Shown piece by piece: positions 8,487 through 15,368 of a stretch of 18,883 nucleotides of DNA. The translations under genes and the position numbers were made by a program. The notes below the pieces were generated by a model. It made no database searches, had not been told where the DNA came from, and saw nothing but the letters and a program-made list of their open reading frames with translations. Source of the stretch: JASEHD01 sp964471945 (GTDB taxonomy: Bacteria; Bacteroidota; Ignavibacteria; UBA10030; SZUA-254); contig CAYYIJ010000045.1 in NCBI GenBank assembly GCA_964471945.1, positions 1 to 18,883 of the forward strand, written 5' to 3'. Position 1 is the stretch's first letter, and every line of letters starts with the position of its first letter.

Positions 8487-8585
8487 AAATGTGGAGATGC
8501 GGGGAATCGAACCCCGGTCCGAAGAGAAGACCACCAGAACTTCTACATCAATAGTTTACTCGAAATATTTTGCTCATGATTTCCG

Positions 8586-8705
8586 GAGCAAACTCAGTTA
8601 TCATAAGCTATCTCAGTTAAATTTCGCCTCGAAATCCTGAGCAAATCACGAAGCTATCCCGATTAAGTCGACACCCTTTCGTGATTCACCGGGCATAATC
8701 ACGAA
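8586..8705 (-). repeat. Repeated and inverted arms in the tmRNA pseudoknot region
   Basis: On the + strand AATCACGAA occurs at 8644-8652 and 8697-8705, with its complement TTCGTGATT at 8678-8686 between them. One 9-nt arm could thus pair with either copy (loop of 10 nt or 25 nt). AAGCTATC occurs at 8605-8612 and 8651-8658, and GAGCAAA at 8586-8592 and 8639-8645, offsets of 46 and 53 nt. The pattern suggests a duplicated pseudoknot unit of about 50 nt. Pairing is read by eye, not folded. Confidence 0.65.
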
Positions 8706-8725
8706 GGATGGGTTGCTTTAATTAA

Positions 8726-8755
8726 TTAAGCAGCCAGTGCGTAGTTGTAATCTGC
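8726..8755 (-). other. tmRNA-encoded proteolysis tag ADYNYALAA
   Basis: After AATAAGT the resume codon GCA opens a nine-codon frame: Ala-Asp-Tyr-Asn-Tyr-Ala-Leu-Ala-Ala, then TAA (8728-8726), with more in-register TA-rich sequence behind it. With the alanine carried by tmRNA the added tag would be AADYNYALAA. The YALAA end is the standard ClpXP degron. It is one codon shorter than the E. coli tag ANDENYALAA and, from memory, resembles the Chlorobium tag ADDYSYAMAA with one Asp fewer. The resume codon is assigned by similarity of the upstream bases to the E. coli site. Confidence 0.88.
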
Positions 8756-8854
8756 ACTTATTGTTTTCCGCTTTTTTAACGTGCAACTCGGAGAGCACGA
8801 GATGCCATTCTGACCATCCTCATCCCCGTCGAAACCATGTCATCCCCTGTTTTT

Positions 8855-8883
8855 AATATAAGTTTCATAAGTTCTTTTTCCAA
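8855..8883 (-). promoter_or_regulatory. sigma70-type promoter of ssrA
   Basis: On the - strand a -35 box TTGGAA (8883-8878) and a -10 box TATATT (8860-8855) are 17 bp apart, and 7 nt separate the -10 from the mature 5' G at 8847. The -35 lies inside the last codons of the LOG-family gene, so ssrA has its own promoter within the preceding gene. The same TTGGAA-17-TATATT combination is found before bshB1. Confidence 0.75.
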
Positions 8884-9704
8884 ATCGGCTTTAAATTTCT
8901 TTTTAATTCTTTCTTTAGATATTCAAATGCTTCCTCAGGTGTATCGGCGAATTTGATTAGTTTCAAATCACTTGCAGATATTGTCCGATGTTTTACCATA
9001 GTAGAGAAATTAATTACTTCGTTCCAGTAACCGCTTCCATATAGAACAATCGGTAGTGGCTTAGTTACTTTTTTCGTTTGGATAAGTGTTAAAACTTCCC
9101 ATAATTCGTCCATAGTTCCGAATCCACCGGGGAACATGATCATGGCTTTCGCAAGATATACAAACCATAATTTTCTCATGAAAAAATAATGAAAGTCAAA
9201 ACCAAGATTTTTTGAAATATATGGATTTAATCCTTGTTCGAATGGCAGACTAATGTTCAAGCCAATCGACTTCCCCCCTGCCTTGACTGCTCCTTTGTTT
9301 GCTGCTTCCATAATTCCGGGACCACCACCGGAACAGATAACGAAATGTCTATTATGGTTTAAGGATTTTGACCATTTTGTAAGGAGCAAACTTAGCTTAA
9401 TAGTATCTTCATAGTATTTCGACATTTCAAAATCAATTTCAGCAGCTTCAAGTTTTTGTTTGTTTCTTCTGGAAATAACTTTTGAATTATCAATAATTTT
9501 CCGAATATTTTCAAGTTGTTTCTTTGCTATTTTATGAGAAAGAATTCGTGCAGAACCGAATATTACGATCGTATCTCGAATCCCTTCACGGCGAAATCTT
9601 GATAGGGGTTCTAAAAATTCTGATAGAATTCGAATAGTTCTCGCTTGCGGACTATTAAGAAACTCTATGTTCTTGTATGCTTTATCGGGTTTGCTTTTGT
9701 TCAT
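8865..9704 (-). CDS. LOG family (lysine-decarboxylase-like) protein, possible nucleotide 5'-monophosphate hydrolase
   Basis: This 279-residue protein has the Rossmann-like LOG/TIGR00730 fold. Signature motifs are SGGGPGIMEAANKGA (GGGPGIMEA at 126-134), the conserved Arg177 in FFMRK, and FPGGFGTMDELWE (PGGFGTMDE at 192-200). These match the active site of cytokinin riboside 5'-monophosphate phosphoribohydrolases and of PpnN-type nucleotidases. The N-terminal ~45 residues plus a charged helical insert (about 58-115) make it longer than the minimal ~190-residue LOG protein and closer to the larger bacterial subgroup with an N-terminal extension. The old name lysine decarboxylase is misleading. 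Its ATG overlaps the stop of the SDR gene as ATGA, so the two are translationally coupled. The true substrate is unknown. Confidence 0.88.
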   Translation of the reverse strand: MNKSKPDKAYKNIEFLNSPQARTIRILSEFLEPLSRFRREGIRDTIVIFGSARILSHKIAKKQLENIRKIIDNSKVISRRNKQKLEAAEIDFEMSKYYEDTIKLSLLLTKWSKSLNHNRHFVICSGGGPGIMEAANKGAVKAGGKSIGLNISLPFEQGLNPYISKNLGFDFHYFFMRKLWFVYLAKAMIMFPGGFGTMDELWEVLTLIQTKKVTKPLPIVLYGSGYWNEVINFSTMVKHRTISASDLKLIKFADTPEEAFEYLKKELKRNLKPIWKKNL

Positions 9705-10429
9705 ATTGAGCTACCACCATCTACTGTAAATACCTGACCCGTGATGTAATTAGAATTTGTTGCAAGAAACACAACCATATCAGTTATATCAGATGGCATT
9801 GCAAATTTTTGCAGTAGAATCTTAGATTTTGGTAGAAATTTTTGCTGGGAATCATCTTCAAATTGAATTGAACCGGGAGCAATCCCATTTACATTAACAT
9901 AAGGTGCTAACGATTTTGCTAAAATTTTAGTTAACATAATTACACCAGCTTTTGATACACTGTATGATATGTGTTTCGTCCATGGTTGCAATCCACCGAG
10001 TGATGCGATGTTAATTATTTTTCCATGTTTTTGCTTTATCATGATGGGTGCAACTGCTTGTGAACAAAGGAATGTTCCTTTAAGATTAATGTCAATTGTA
10101 GTATTCCAAATATTTTCAGATGTACTATCTAATGAGCTTTCAATAAAAACAGATGCGTTGTTGACAAGTAAATCAATGTGTCCAAATTTTCTCATTGTAG
10201 TTCTAACTAATCGGGTAACATCAGATTTCTTTGAAATATCAGCTTTTACAGATATAGCCATCTTCCCTATTGTTTTAATTTGTTTAACTGTTTTTAAGGC
10301 TCCTAAATAAGATTTGTTATAATTGACAACTACATCAAATCCATTGTCCGAAAGTGAGATAGCAATAGCCTGACCTAATCGTTTTCCCCCACCAGTAACG
10401 ATGGCTACCTTATTTTTTACATGAACCAT
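9701..10429 (-). CDS. Short-chain dehydrogenase/reductase, pteridine-reductase-like
   Basis: This 242-residue classical SDR has the NADP(H)-binding motif TGGGKRLG at 12-19, an NNAS motif at 90-93, catalytic Ser143, and Tyr156 and Lys160 in YSVSK, then NVNGIAPG and a C-terminal GQVFTVDGG. The KRLG variant of the glycine-rich loop and NNAS instead of NNAG are features of the PTR1/FolM pteridine reductase branch, so reduction of dihydropterin or dihydrofolate is a reasonable guess; a FabG-like or other carbonyl reductase role is not excluded. The stop codon overlaps the LOG gene start. tRNA-Lys lies 89 bp upstream. The upstream stretch is AT-rich with a possible TATAAC -10 box but no matching -35, so it may be transcribed with secG and the tRNA. 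Confidence 0.88.
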   Translation of the reverse strand: MVHVKNKVAIVTGGGKRLGQAIAISLSDNGFDVVVNYNKSYLGALKTVKQIKTIGKMAISVKADISKKSDVTRLVRTTMRKFGHIDLLVNNASVFIESSLDSTSENIWNTTIDINLKGTFLCSQAVAPIMIKQKHGKIINIASLGGLQPWTKHISYSVSKAGVIMLTKILAKSLAPYVNVNGIAPGSIQFEDDSQQKFLPKSKILLQKFAMPSDITDMVVFLATNSNYITGQVFTVDGGSSI

Positions 10430-10518
10430 GATTCTTGAATGATTCGAAATAAAAAAAGTTATACATAAGAAATAAACTTAACCTTTGATATTAGGAATGA
10501 ATGAAAACAAGTCATCGG

Positions 10519-10591
<73 letters not shown>

Positions 10592-10602
10592 TGCAACTGA
10601 AA

Positions 10603-10950
10603 TTACTTACCTTGCTCTTGTGGTGTAGCTGCTGGCTGGCTCTGTTGTGGTGGCATTGCTCGTGGCACGGAAGTCGGCGTATCACCTCGCTGTATTACGC
10701 TCTCAGTTGTCGTCGCCTTCCCTGGGAGAAAAAATAAGTTAATTATTATGCTTAGAGCTATGAAAACAGTGGCTAAAATCGTAGTCGATCGACTTAAAAA
10801 ATCAGCGGTTCGCCTAACACCGAAAACCGTTCCCATTTGTCCACCGCCAAACGATCCGGCTAATCCACCGCCTTTGCTCGCTTGCATTAGAACAACAATG
10901 ATAAGTACAACACTGATAATAATTTCAATCGCAACTAATATACCAAACAT
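10603..10950 (-). CDS. secG: Preprotein translocase subunit SecG
   Basis: This 115-residue accessory subunit of the SecYEG channel has two transmembrane helices (about residues 3-22 and 52-74) flanking the conserved cytoplasmic loop QASKGGGLAGSFGGG and GTVFGVRRTADFLSR, the family hallmark. The C-terminal ~40 residues are a low-complexity Pro/Gln/Ala/Thr tail, seen in many SecG proteins and of no known function. The start ATG has AAGGA about 5-9 nt upstream, one of the few plausible SD sequences in the window. The gene follows the unknown 257-aa gene after a 63-bp AT-rich gap with a candidate promoter, and tRNA-Lys lies right behind it. Confidence 0.95.
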   Translation of the reverse strand: MFGILVAIEIIISVVLIIVVLMQASKGGGLAGSFGGGQMGTVFGVRRTADFLSRSTTILATVFIALSIIINLFFLPGKATTTESVIQRGDTPTSVPRAMPPQQSQPAATPQEQGK

Positions 10951-10981
10951 AAAATCCTTTTTGATTAAATACTAAATTTAG

Positions 10982-11011
10982 GTTATACAAGATAAGAAAA
11001 AATTGTAACAA
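10982..11011 (-). promoter_or_regulatory. Candidate secG promoter
   Basis: On the - strand TTGTTA (11011-11006) and TATAAC (10987-10982) are 18 bp apart, with about 25 nt from the expected start site to the secG ATG. It lies in the only sizeable gap (63 bp) in this part of the - strand array. The -35 matches consensus at only 4 of 6 positions, so this is a moderate call. Confidence 0.45.
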
Positions 11012-11013
11012 GT

Positions 11014-11787
11014 TCAATTTTTTGGGGTGAGTGTTTCTATGATGAATTTTTTAACCTTCTGGTTCAAATCATAACCTTGAACATCATCACCGTTCAAATC
11101 AAAGTTATTTTCGAAACCTAACCAGTTCCAATCTTTCAGGATAGTCAAACGTTCATCTAATTTCATTTTGATAAAGTCTCGAACCATGTTTGTAAATTGT
11201 GGATTATGATCGTATTTCGCTGGATCAACGACCGAGAATACATGACGGTTATTTACCATTTCCTGATAAATCTTCTTGGTTGCTTCATCTTTTGATGATA
11301 ATATTACGTTACCTTGTTCAAGTTTAATATGCTTTGGTTTGATGAACTCACCCTCGTCATAAACAGATATCGTTGCATCAGAAGCAAGGATAGATACTTT
11401 TAATAGAAATTCACAAACGAGATAAGCATTGAATTCATTTGCAGCAACTCGCGTGAAACCGCTTGCAATACAATGATCGAAATAACCACCCTTCTGAACT
11501 ATGATTAAACCCTCTGATTCTAATTGTTGAATCGACTCATTCTCGGTAAGTCCACCCTGCTGCAATTCCCTTTTTCGTTTCTTGATTCTGATTTCGAGCT
11601 TATCCGGTTTTTCCAAACTGTATTCTACATTTGGAAAAACAGCATACATTCTGAACCCTAATCTCCCCGCGGTCCAGATGAATTCTGAATTATACCAATG
11701 CTGTAATCGTAAAACCGTATCCCATTGTTCATTGGTTATTTTATTCGTTCCATCATCAACGACTTTGTAGTATAATTTTCTTGCCAT
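11014..11787 (-). CDS. Conserved-looking protein of unknown function
   Basis: I do not recognise this 257-residue protein. It has no signal peptide and no membrane segment, so it should be cytoplasmic. The N-terminal ~55 residues are rich in aromatic residues (Trp22, Trp31, Trp38 and several Tyr/Phe). A strongly basic stretch KIRIKK-type lies around 63-75 (the residues run EIRIKKRKREL), followed by an acidic, Gln-rich helix. A mixed strand/helix middle carries Cys106 (FDHCIASGF) and Cys125 (YLVCEFLL), a VVDPAKYDHNP segment lies near 187-196, and Trp220 and Trp222 lie close to an acidic C-terminal stretch. Base composition matches its neighbours and it is uninterrupted over 774 nt. It starts 3 nt after the ribE stop (TAA TAA ATG in register), so it is the last gene of the xseA-ribE transcript. 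No function is claimed. Confidence 0.85.
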   Translation of the reverse strand: MARKLYYKVVDDGTNKITNEQWDTVLRLQHWYNSEFIWTAGRLGFRMYAVFPNVEYSLEKPDKLEIRIKKRKRELQQGGLTENESIQQLESEGLIIVQKGGYFDHCIASGFTRVAANEFNAYLVCEFLLKVSILASDATISVYDEGEFIKPKHIKLEQGNVILSSKDEATKKIYQEMVNNRHVFSVVDPAKYDHNPQFTNMVRDFIKMKLDERLTILKDWNWLGFENNFDLNGDDVQGYDLNQKVKKFIIETLTPKN

Positions 11788-11790
11788 TTA

Positions 11791-12438
11791 TTAGAATCCA
11801 GCTTCTCTCAAATCTTTTTCCTTTAGTTTTGATTCTTTTTTATCATTCGTCAATTGGGAAGATATCCGCTCGATGTACTTTCCGATAATATCAAACTCTA
11901 AATTTACTTTTGTTCCGACCTTGTATGAAGGGAAAATTGTATTTGACATCGTGTGTGGAATTACCGAAACGATTGCGTTATTATCGTTCAACTCGGATAT
12001 CGTTAAACTGACACCATCTATTGCTATTGAGCCGACTGGTACTGTATATTTCCGGAATTCTTTCGGGTATTTGATTTGATATAACCAGCTATTTTTCCTT
12101 TTCACAATTTCAATAATTTCACCAACAGTATCAACATGTCCTAAAACAAGATGACCACCTAAACGCTCATTAAGCCGCATTGCTAACTCGATATTCACTT
12201 TTTTTTGTGATTGTAACGATCCTAAGGTAGTCTTTTTCAATGTTTCCTCGACCGCTTCAACCTCAAATGTATCTTTACTTTTTAAAATGACCGTTTGACA
12301 AACACCATTAATTGCAACGCTATCATTAACTTTTAATTCTTTCGATGATTTGGGTGCGTCAACACTAATTCGTATTCCATCACCAATTGATTTAATGGAT
12401 TCAATAATTCCGATTTCTTCCATGATTCCTGTAAACAT
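11791..12438 (-). CDS. ribE: Riboflavin synthase, alpha chain
   Basis: The enzyme dismutates two molecules of 6,7-dimethyl-8-ribityllumazine to riboflavin and the pyrimidinedione. The 215-residue sequence shows the two tandem lumazine-binding barrels: the first begins MFTGIMEEIG with VAINGVCQTV, the second begins near residue 97 with GGHLVLGHVDTVGEI and contains IAIDGVSLTI. The N-terminal MFTGI is part of the active site in the family. The C-terminus carries a charged KKESKLKEKDLREAGF tail. It lies 11 nt after ribD and 3 nt before the unknown gene. No FMN riboswitch is present, because the gene sits inside a long operon, and no ribB/ribA or ribH is in the window. Confidence 0.96.
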   Translation of the reverse strand: MFTGIMEEIGIIESIKSIGDGIRISVDAPKSSKELKVNDSVAINGVCQTVILKSKDTFEVEAVEETLKKTTLGSLQSQKKVNIELAMRLNERLGGHLVLGHVDTVGEIIEIVKRKNSWLYQIKYPKEFRKYTVPVGSIAIDGVSLTISELNDNNAIVSVIPHTMSNTIFPSYKVGTKVNLEFDIIGKYIERISSQLTNDKKESKLKEKDLREAGF

Positions 12439-12449
12439 AAGTCAAAGTC

Positions 12450-13556
12450 TCATTTTAAATATGCTTCAATTAGTATATCATTGCCCAAATTGAATGTTGT
12501 AATATTTTTGAGTTGAATGTTTTTCGCTATTGTTAGATTTTCCAAATTAGAAAATCCACCTATTCCCTTTCCGATTATTTTGGGTGCAATAAATATCAAT
12601 AATTTATCGGTTAATTTTTCAGATATAAATTGAGAAAATATATTCGCACCGCCCTCTACAAGTATTGAAGCAATCCCAATCGGTCCTAATTTCTTAAGCA
12701 TTTGCTTTAAAGAAAGTGAATTATTTTTTTTTGATGGCAGCTCAATTACCTCGATACCTTTTTTTAGCAATTTCTTCAATTTTGATGACTCGTCTCTACC
12801 GGATTTTGTCGATGTAATTAAAATCGTTCGTGACTTATTACCAGAAAACACTTTCGCGTTTGTATTGACACCCAGTGAACCATCCAGAATTACTCGAATG
12901 GGATTTCTTCCATTAACCTCTCGCACTGTTAAAGAAGGATTATCGCAATTGACTGTATTCGCTCCGATTAACACAGCATCATATCGAGAGCGAAGATGAT
13001 GAACAAATACTCGTGATGTTTCGTTAGTTATCCATTTTGATTTTCCGTTTTTATCAGCAATCAGCCCATCAAGCGTTTGTGCAATTTTTAATGTAACGAA
13101 TGGTATTCCAGTTTCAATATATTTTGTAAATGCTTCGTTTAATTTCTTGCACTCATCTTCAAGTATTCCAACTCTTACTTTAATTCCTGCTTTTCGAAGT
13201 TGAGCTACACCCTTTCCAGAAATGATTGGATTCGGGTCAAGCATTCCAACCACGACTTCAGATATTTTATTTTTGATTATCAAATCAGTACAAGGAGGTG
13301 TCTTCCCGTAATAGTTACACGGTTCTAAATTTACGTAAAGTGTTGAACCTTTAACAGATATTTTTGAAGAACGAATTGCGTTTACTTCGGCATGATGATC
13401 ACCGAATCTTTTATGATATCCTCGACCTATTACTCCTCCATTTTTCACTAACACAGTACCGACCATCGGATTTGGATTAACGTAACCACCACCCTTTTTC
13501 GCCAAAGCAAGGCACTCCATCATGAAAAGTTCGTCGATATCAGAATTTCTTTTCAT
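12450..13556 (-). CDS. ribD: Bifunctional pyrimidine deaminase/reductase RibD
   Basis: The enzyme carries out the deamination and side-chain reduction steps of riboflavin synthesis. In 368 residues the N-terminal deaminase domain has the zinc site His55-Ala-Glu57 (HHAEVNAI) and PCNYYGKTPPC with Cys80 and Cys89. The C-terminal reductase domain starts near 145 (TLKIAQTLDGLIAD) and includes RSRYDAVLIGANTVNCDNPSLTVR, NPIRVILDG and ILVEGGANIF. Both active sites look intact and the length is normal. The gene begins 3 nt after the SAM hydrolase stop and is followed by ribE, which uses the lumazine made later in the same pathway. It is likely expressed from the distant xseA promoter. Confidence 0.96.
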   Translation of the reverse strand: MKRNSDIDELFMMECLALAKKGGGYVNPNPMVGTVLVKNGGVIGRGYHKRFGDHHAEVNAIRSSKISVKGSTLYVNLEPCNYYGKTPPCTDLIIKNKISEVVVGMLDPNPIISGKGVAQLRKAGIKVRVGILEDECKKLNEAFTKYIETGIPFVTLKIAQTLDGLIADKNGKSKWITNETSRVFVHHLRSRYDAVLIGANTVNCDNPSLTVREVNGRNPIRVILDGSLGVNTNAKVFSGNKSRTILITSTKSGRDESSKLKKLLKKGIEVIELPSKKNNSLSLKQMLKKLGPIGIASILVEGGANIFSQFISEKLTDKLLIFIAPKIIGKGIGGFSNLENLTIAKNIQLKNITTFNLGNDILIEAYLK

Positions 13557-13559
13557 TAC

Positions 13560-14348
13560 TCAAACTATTACCAATCGAACCGACTGATTTAAGGTTGGTT
13601 TTAATAATTTTGAAGCACTGTTATTTTTAATCGCTATTTCAAGCAATCCAGTACTTCCAATAATTAAAAAAGGTTTCTTCGATTTATCGTCAGAATAAGT
13701 TTTTGAAAATTCTTTTATAGCATTTTTCCCTAATATTAAATTCATCTTGTTTACTACTTTACTTTTTATGTGTAAATTAGTAACGATATTTCCGAAATGA
13801 TCAACGTGAATAATCTTGCCAACGTATTCCTCGTTCGGTTTTAGTGGAACTTCTATAAAGTGTTCAGCATGAAAGAGCGGTGTTGTTTGCGGACCGAGCT
13901 TATCGAGTTTGATTCCATTTGTGATATGGGCTGCTACAGGAGAAAAAATATCACGTCCGTGAAATGTTGGACTAACTTCGGGTTGAAAATACTGTTGATT
14001 ATTCACAACCCTGATTCTTGAAATCTTACAAGACCCAAGGATGAATTTCAAAATACCGTTGTCAGGAGCGAGAAATACATAGGAGTTCCCTTCTGCACAA
14101 ATAATTTTTCTCGCCGCCCCAACACCTGGGTCAACTACACAAATAAAGATTGTACCTTCGGGAAAATACTTGTATGTACTCCACAAAACGTATGCAGCTT
14201 GGTCGATATTTTGAGGTTCGATTGAGTGGGTAATGTCGATTACCTGAACTCCATCCGCAATCGAATGAATAACGCCCTTCATAGAGGCAACATAAGCATC
14301 ATTCAAACCAAAGTCAGTTAAGAGTGCAATAACTTTTTGATTTTTCAT
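13560..14348 (-). CDS. SAM hydrolase / SAM hydroxide adenosyltransferase (DUF62 family)
   Basis: This 262-residue protein is related to fluorinase and chlorinase but belongs to the common hydroxide-using branch, which splits S-adenosylmethionine with water to adenosine and methionine. The conserved Asp-Arg-His triad is visible as Asp73 (VVDPGVG), Arg80 (AARK) and His130 (FHGRDIFSPVA). Other motifs are LLTDFGLNDAYVASMKG at the N-terminus and FGNIVTN in the C-terminal domain. The long loop that marks true fluorinases is not evident, so halogenation is unlikely. Its physiological role is unclear in all hosts. Its ATG overlaps the stop of the Gfo/Idh gene (ATGA), showing translational coupling, and ribD follows after 3 nt. 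Confidence 0.92.
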   Translation of the reverse strand: MKNQKVIALLTDFGLNDAYVASMKGVIHSIADGVQVIDITHSIEPQNIDQAAYVLWSTYKYFPEGTIFICVVDPGVGAARKIICAEGNSYVFLAPDNGILKFILGSCKISRIRVVNNQQYFQPEVSPTFHGRDIFSPVAAHITNGIKLDKLGPQTTPLFHAEHFIEVPLKPNEEYVGKIIHVDHFGNIVTNLHIKSKVVNKMNLILGKNAIKEFSKTYSDDKSKKPFLIIGSTGLLEIAIKNNSASKLLKPTLNQSVRLVIV

Positions 14349-15349
14349 TTGATAATAATCTCTTTACCTTTCGTCGCAGATTGATAAATCGCTTCAACTA
14401 CTCTCATTCGCTGAACTGCTTCATCACCTGTCGATATTACTGGATGGAGTCCGCGTGCAGCACCAATAAAATGTTTTAGCTCATTTTCATAACTTTTCCT
14501 AAATGCATTTAGAGAGGAATCAACTTTGACAGGTGTTACATTTACAAGTGTACCATGGAGTTGCTTGTGTATTCTCAAAGGATTAATCATTGCGCTGCCT
14601 TCCGAGCCATATAACTCGCAATAGAAAAAATCTTCAGCATAATGATAGGACCAGCTTGATTCTATTATAAGTGAGACCCCATATTTTACTTCGGCAAAAA
14701 CAATAGCTGTATCTTCCACGCTTTTTGTTTTGTGACGATACATTTTTGCATTGACCCTCTGGATAGGAGGAAAATTCAACATCCAAAGCACGAGATCAAG
14801 AAGAACTATCCCAAGATCAAGAAATACACCACCGCCTGATTTGTCTTTTTGTGTCATCCATTTATTATCACTGGATAATTTATTTAACCAACCAGCTTTA
14901 ATGAAAAATATTTTTCCGATTTCACCTTTTTCGATTAGGCTTTTCAATACCATCGTATCGGGACGGAAACGGTAGTTCATCCCGACCATAAGATTCCGTT
15001 TTAGATCCTTCGCTTTCCCTGCCATTTGAACCGCTTCACAATATCGGCGGGCGATTGGTTTTTCAACAAAGACGTCTTTACCCGAATCGAGCGATGCATT
15101 AGTAATCGCTAAATGTGTATCCGTATTTGTGCAAATTATGACAGCATCAATTTCTGTTTTTGCAAGCATCTGCTCATAATCACCAAATGCCTGTTTGATA
15201 CCAAAACGATCTGCAATCGTTTTTGCCCGGGATTTATCTTTATCACAAATCGCGATTATTTCGACATCTTCAAATTTAGTAAGTATAGGTAGGTGGAATA
15301 TTTGTGCTACCCAACCAAGTCCGATTACACCTAAACGTATTTTTTTCAT
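14345..15349 (-). CDS. Gfo/Idh/MocA family oxidoreductase
   Basis: This 334-residue NAD(P)-dependent oxidoreductase of the glucose-fructose oxidoreductase / inositol dehydrogenase family has a Rossmann N-terminal domain with GLGWVA at 10-15, ICTNTDTHL near 72 and the hallmark EKP at 96-98 (Glu96-Lys97-Pro98). GMNYRFRPD follows, then the C-terminal alpha/beta domain with GGGVFLDLG, corresponding to the usual GGG(x)2DxG(x)3D active-site segment. The substrate, probably a sugar or inositol derivative, cannot be told from sequence. An AAGGAG lies about 13 nt before the ATG. It stops over the start of the SAM hydrolase and begins 19 nt after dxs, so it sits within the cofactor operon. Confidence 0.93.
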   Translation of the reverse strand: MKKIRLGVIGLGWVAQIFHLPILTKFEDVEIIAICDKDKSRAKTIADRFGIKQAFGDYEQMLAKTEIDAVIICTNTDTHLAITNASLDSGKDVFVEKPIARRYCEAVQMAGKAKDLKRNLMVGMNYRFRPDTMVLKSLIEKGEIGKIFFIKAGWLNKLSSDNKWMTQKDKSGGGVFLDLGIVLLDLVLWMLNFPPIQRVNAKMYRHKTKSVEDTAIVFAEVKYGVSLIIESSWSYHYAEDFFYCELYGSEGSAMINPLRIHKQLHGTLVNVTPVKVDSSLNAFRKSYENELKHFIGAARGLHPVISTGDEAVQRMRVVEAIYQSATKGKEIIIK

Positions 15350-15368
15350 TTGCTAAAAAGTTCTCCTT

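Larger units (their letters stand above)
8492..8847 (-). ncRNA. ssrA: Transfer-messenger RNA (tmRNA)
   Basis: The gene covers about 356 nt on the - strand. The 5' end GGGGATGACATGGTTTCGACGGGGATG and the 3' end GGTTCGATTCCCCGCATCTCC are the hallmark tmRNA ends. GGGGATG at 8847-8841 pairs with CATCTCC at the 3' end (one G-T pair) to form the tRNA-like acceptor stem, and A8492 is the discriminator. The mRNA-like part encodes a tag (8755-8726), followed by a pseudoknot region rich in repeated arms. The terminal CCA is not fully encoded, so the CCA-adding enzyme must supply it. tmRNA with SmpB rescues stalled ribosomes and marks the nascent chain for proteolysis. The gene has its own promoter, overlapping the 3' end of the LOG-family gene, and a terminator just after its end. 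Confidence 0.97.

Noticed and set aside
10430..10518. Promoter for the SDR-LOG pair
   Set aside because: A TATAAC is present on the - strand but no acceptable -35 box lies 16-18 bp upstream, so it was not listed as a feature.
10748..10975. Short + strand frames opposite secG, ribD, dxs and the SDR gene
   Set aside because: They are antisense shadows of clear genes, with no start context and no family likeness.
12430..13600. FMN riboswitch for the riboflavin genes
   Set aside because: ribD starts 3 nt after the preceding gene and ribE 11 nt after ribD, leaving no room for an RFN element.
13560..14348. Fluorinase or chlorinase
   Set aside because: The sequence carries the Asp-Arg-His triad of the hydroxide-using branch and no sign of the halide-binding loop seen in true fluorinases.
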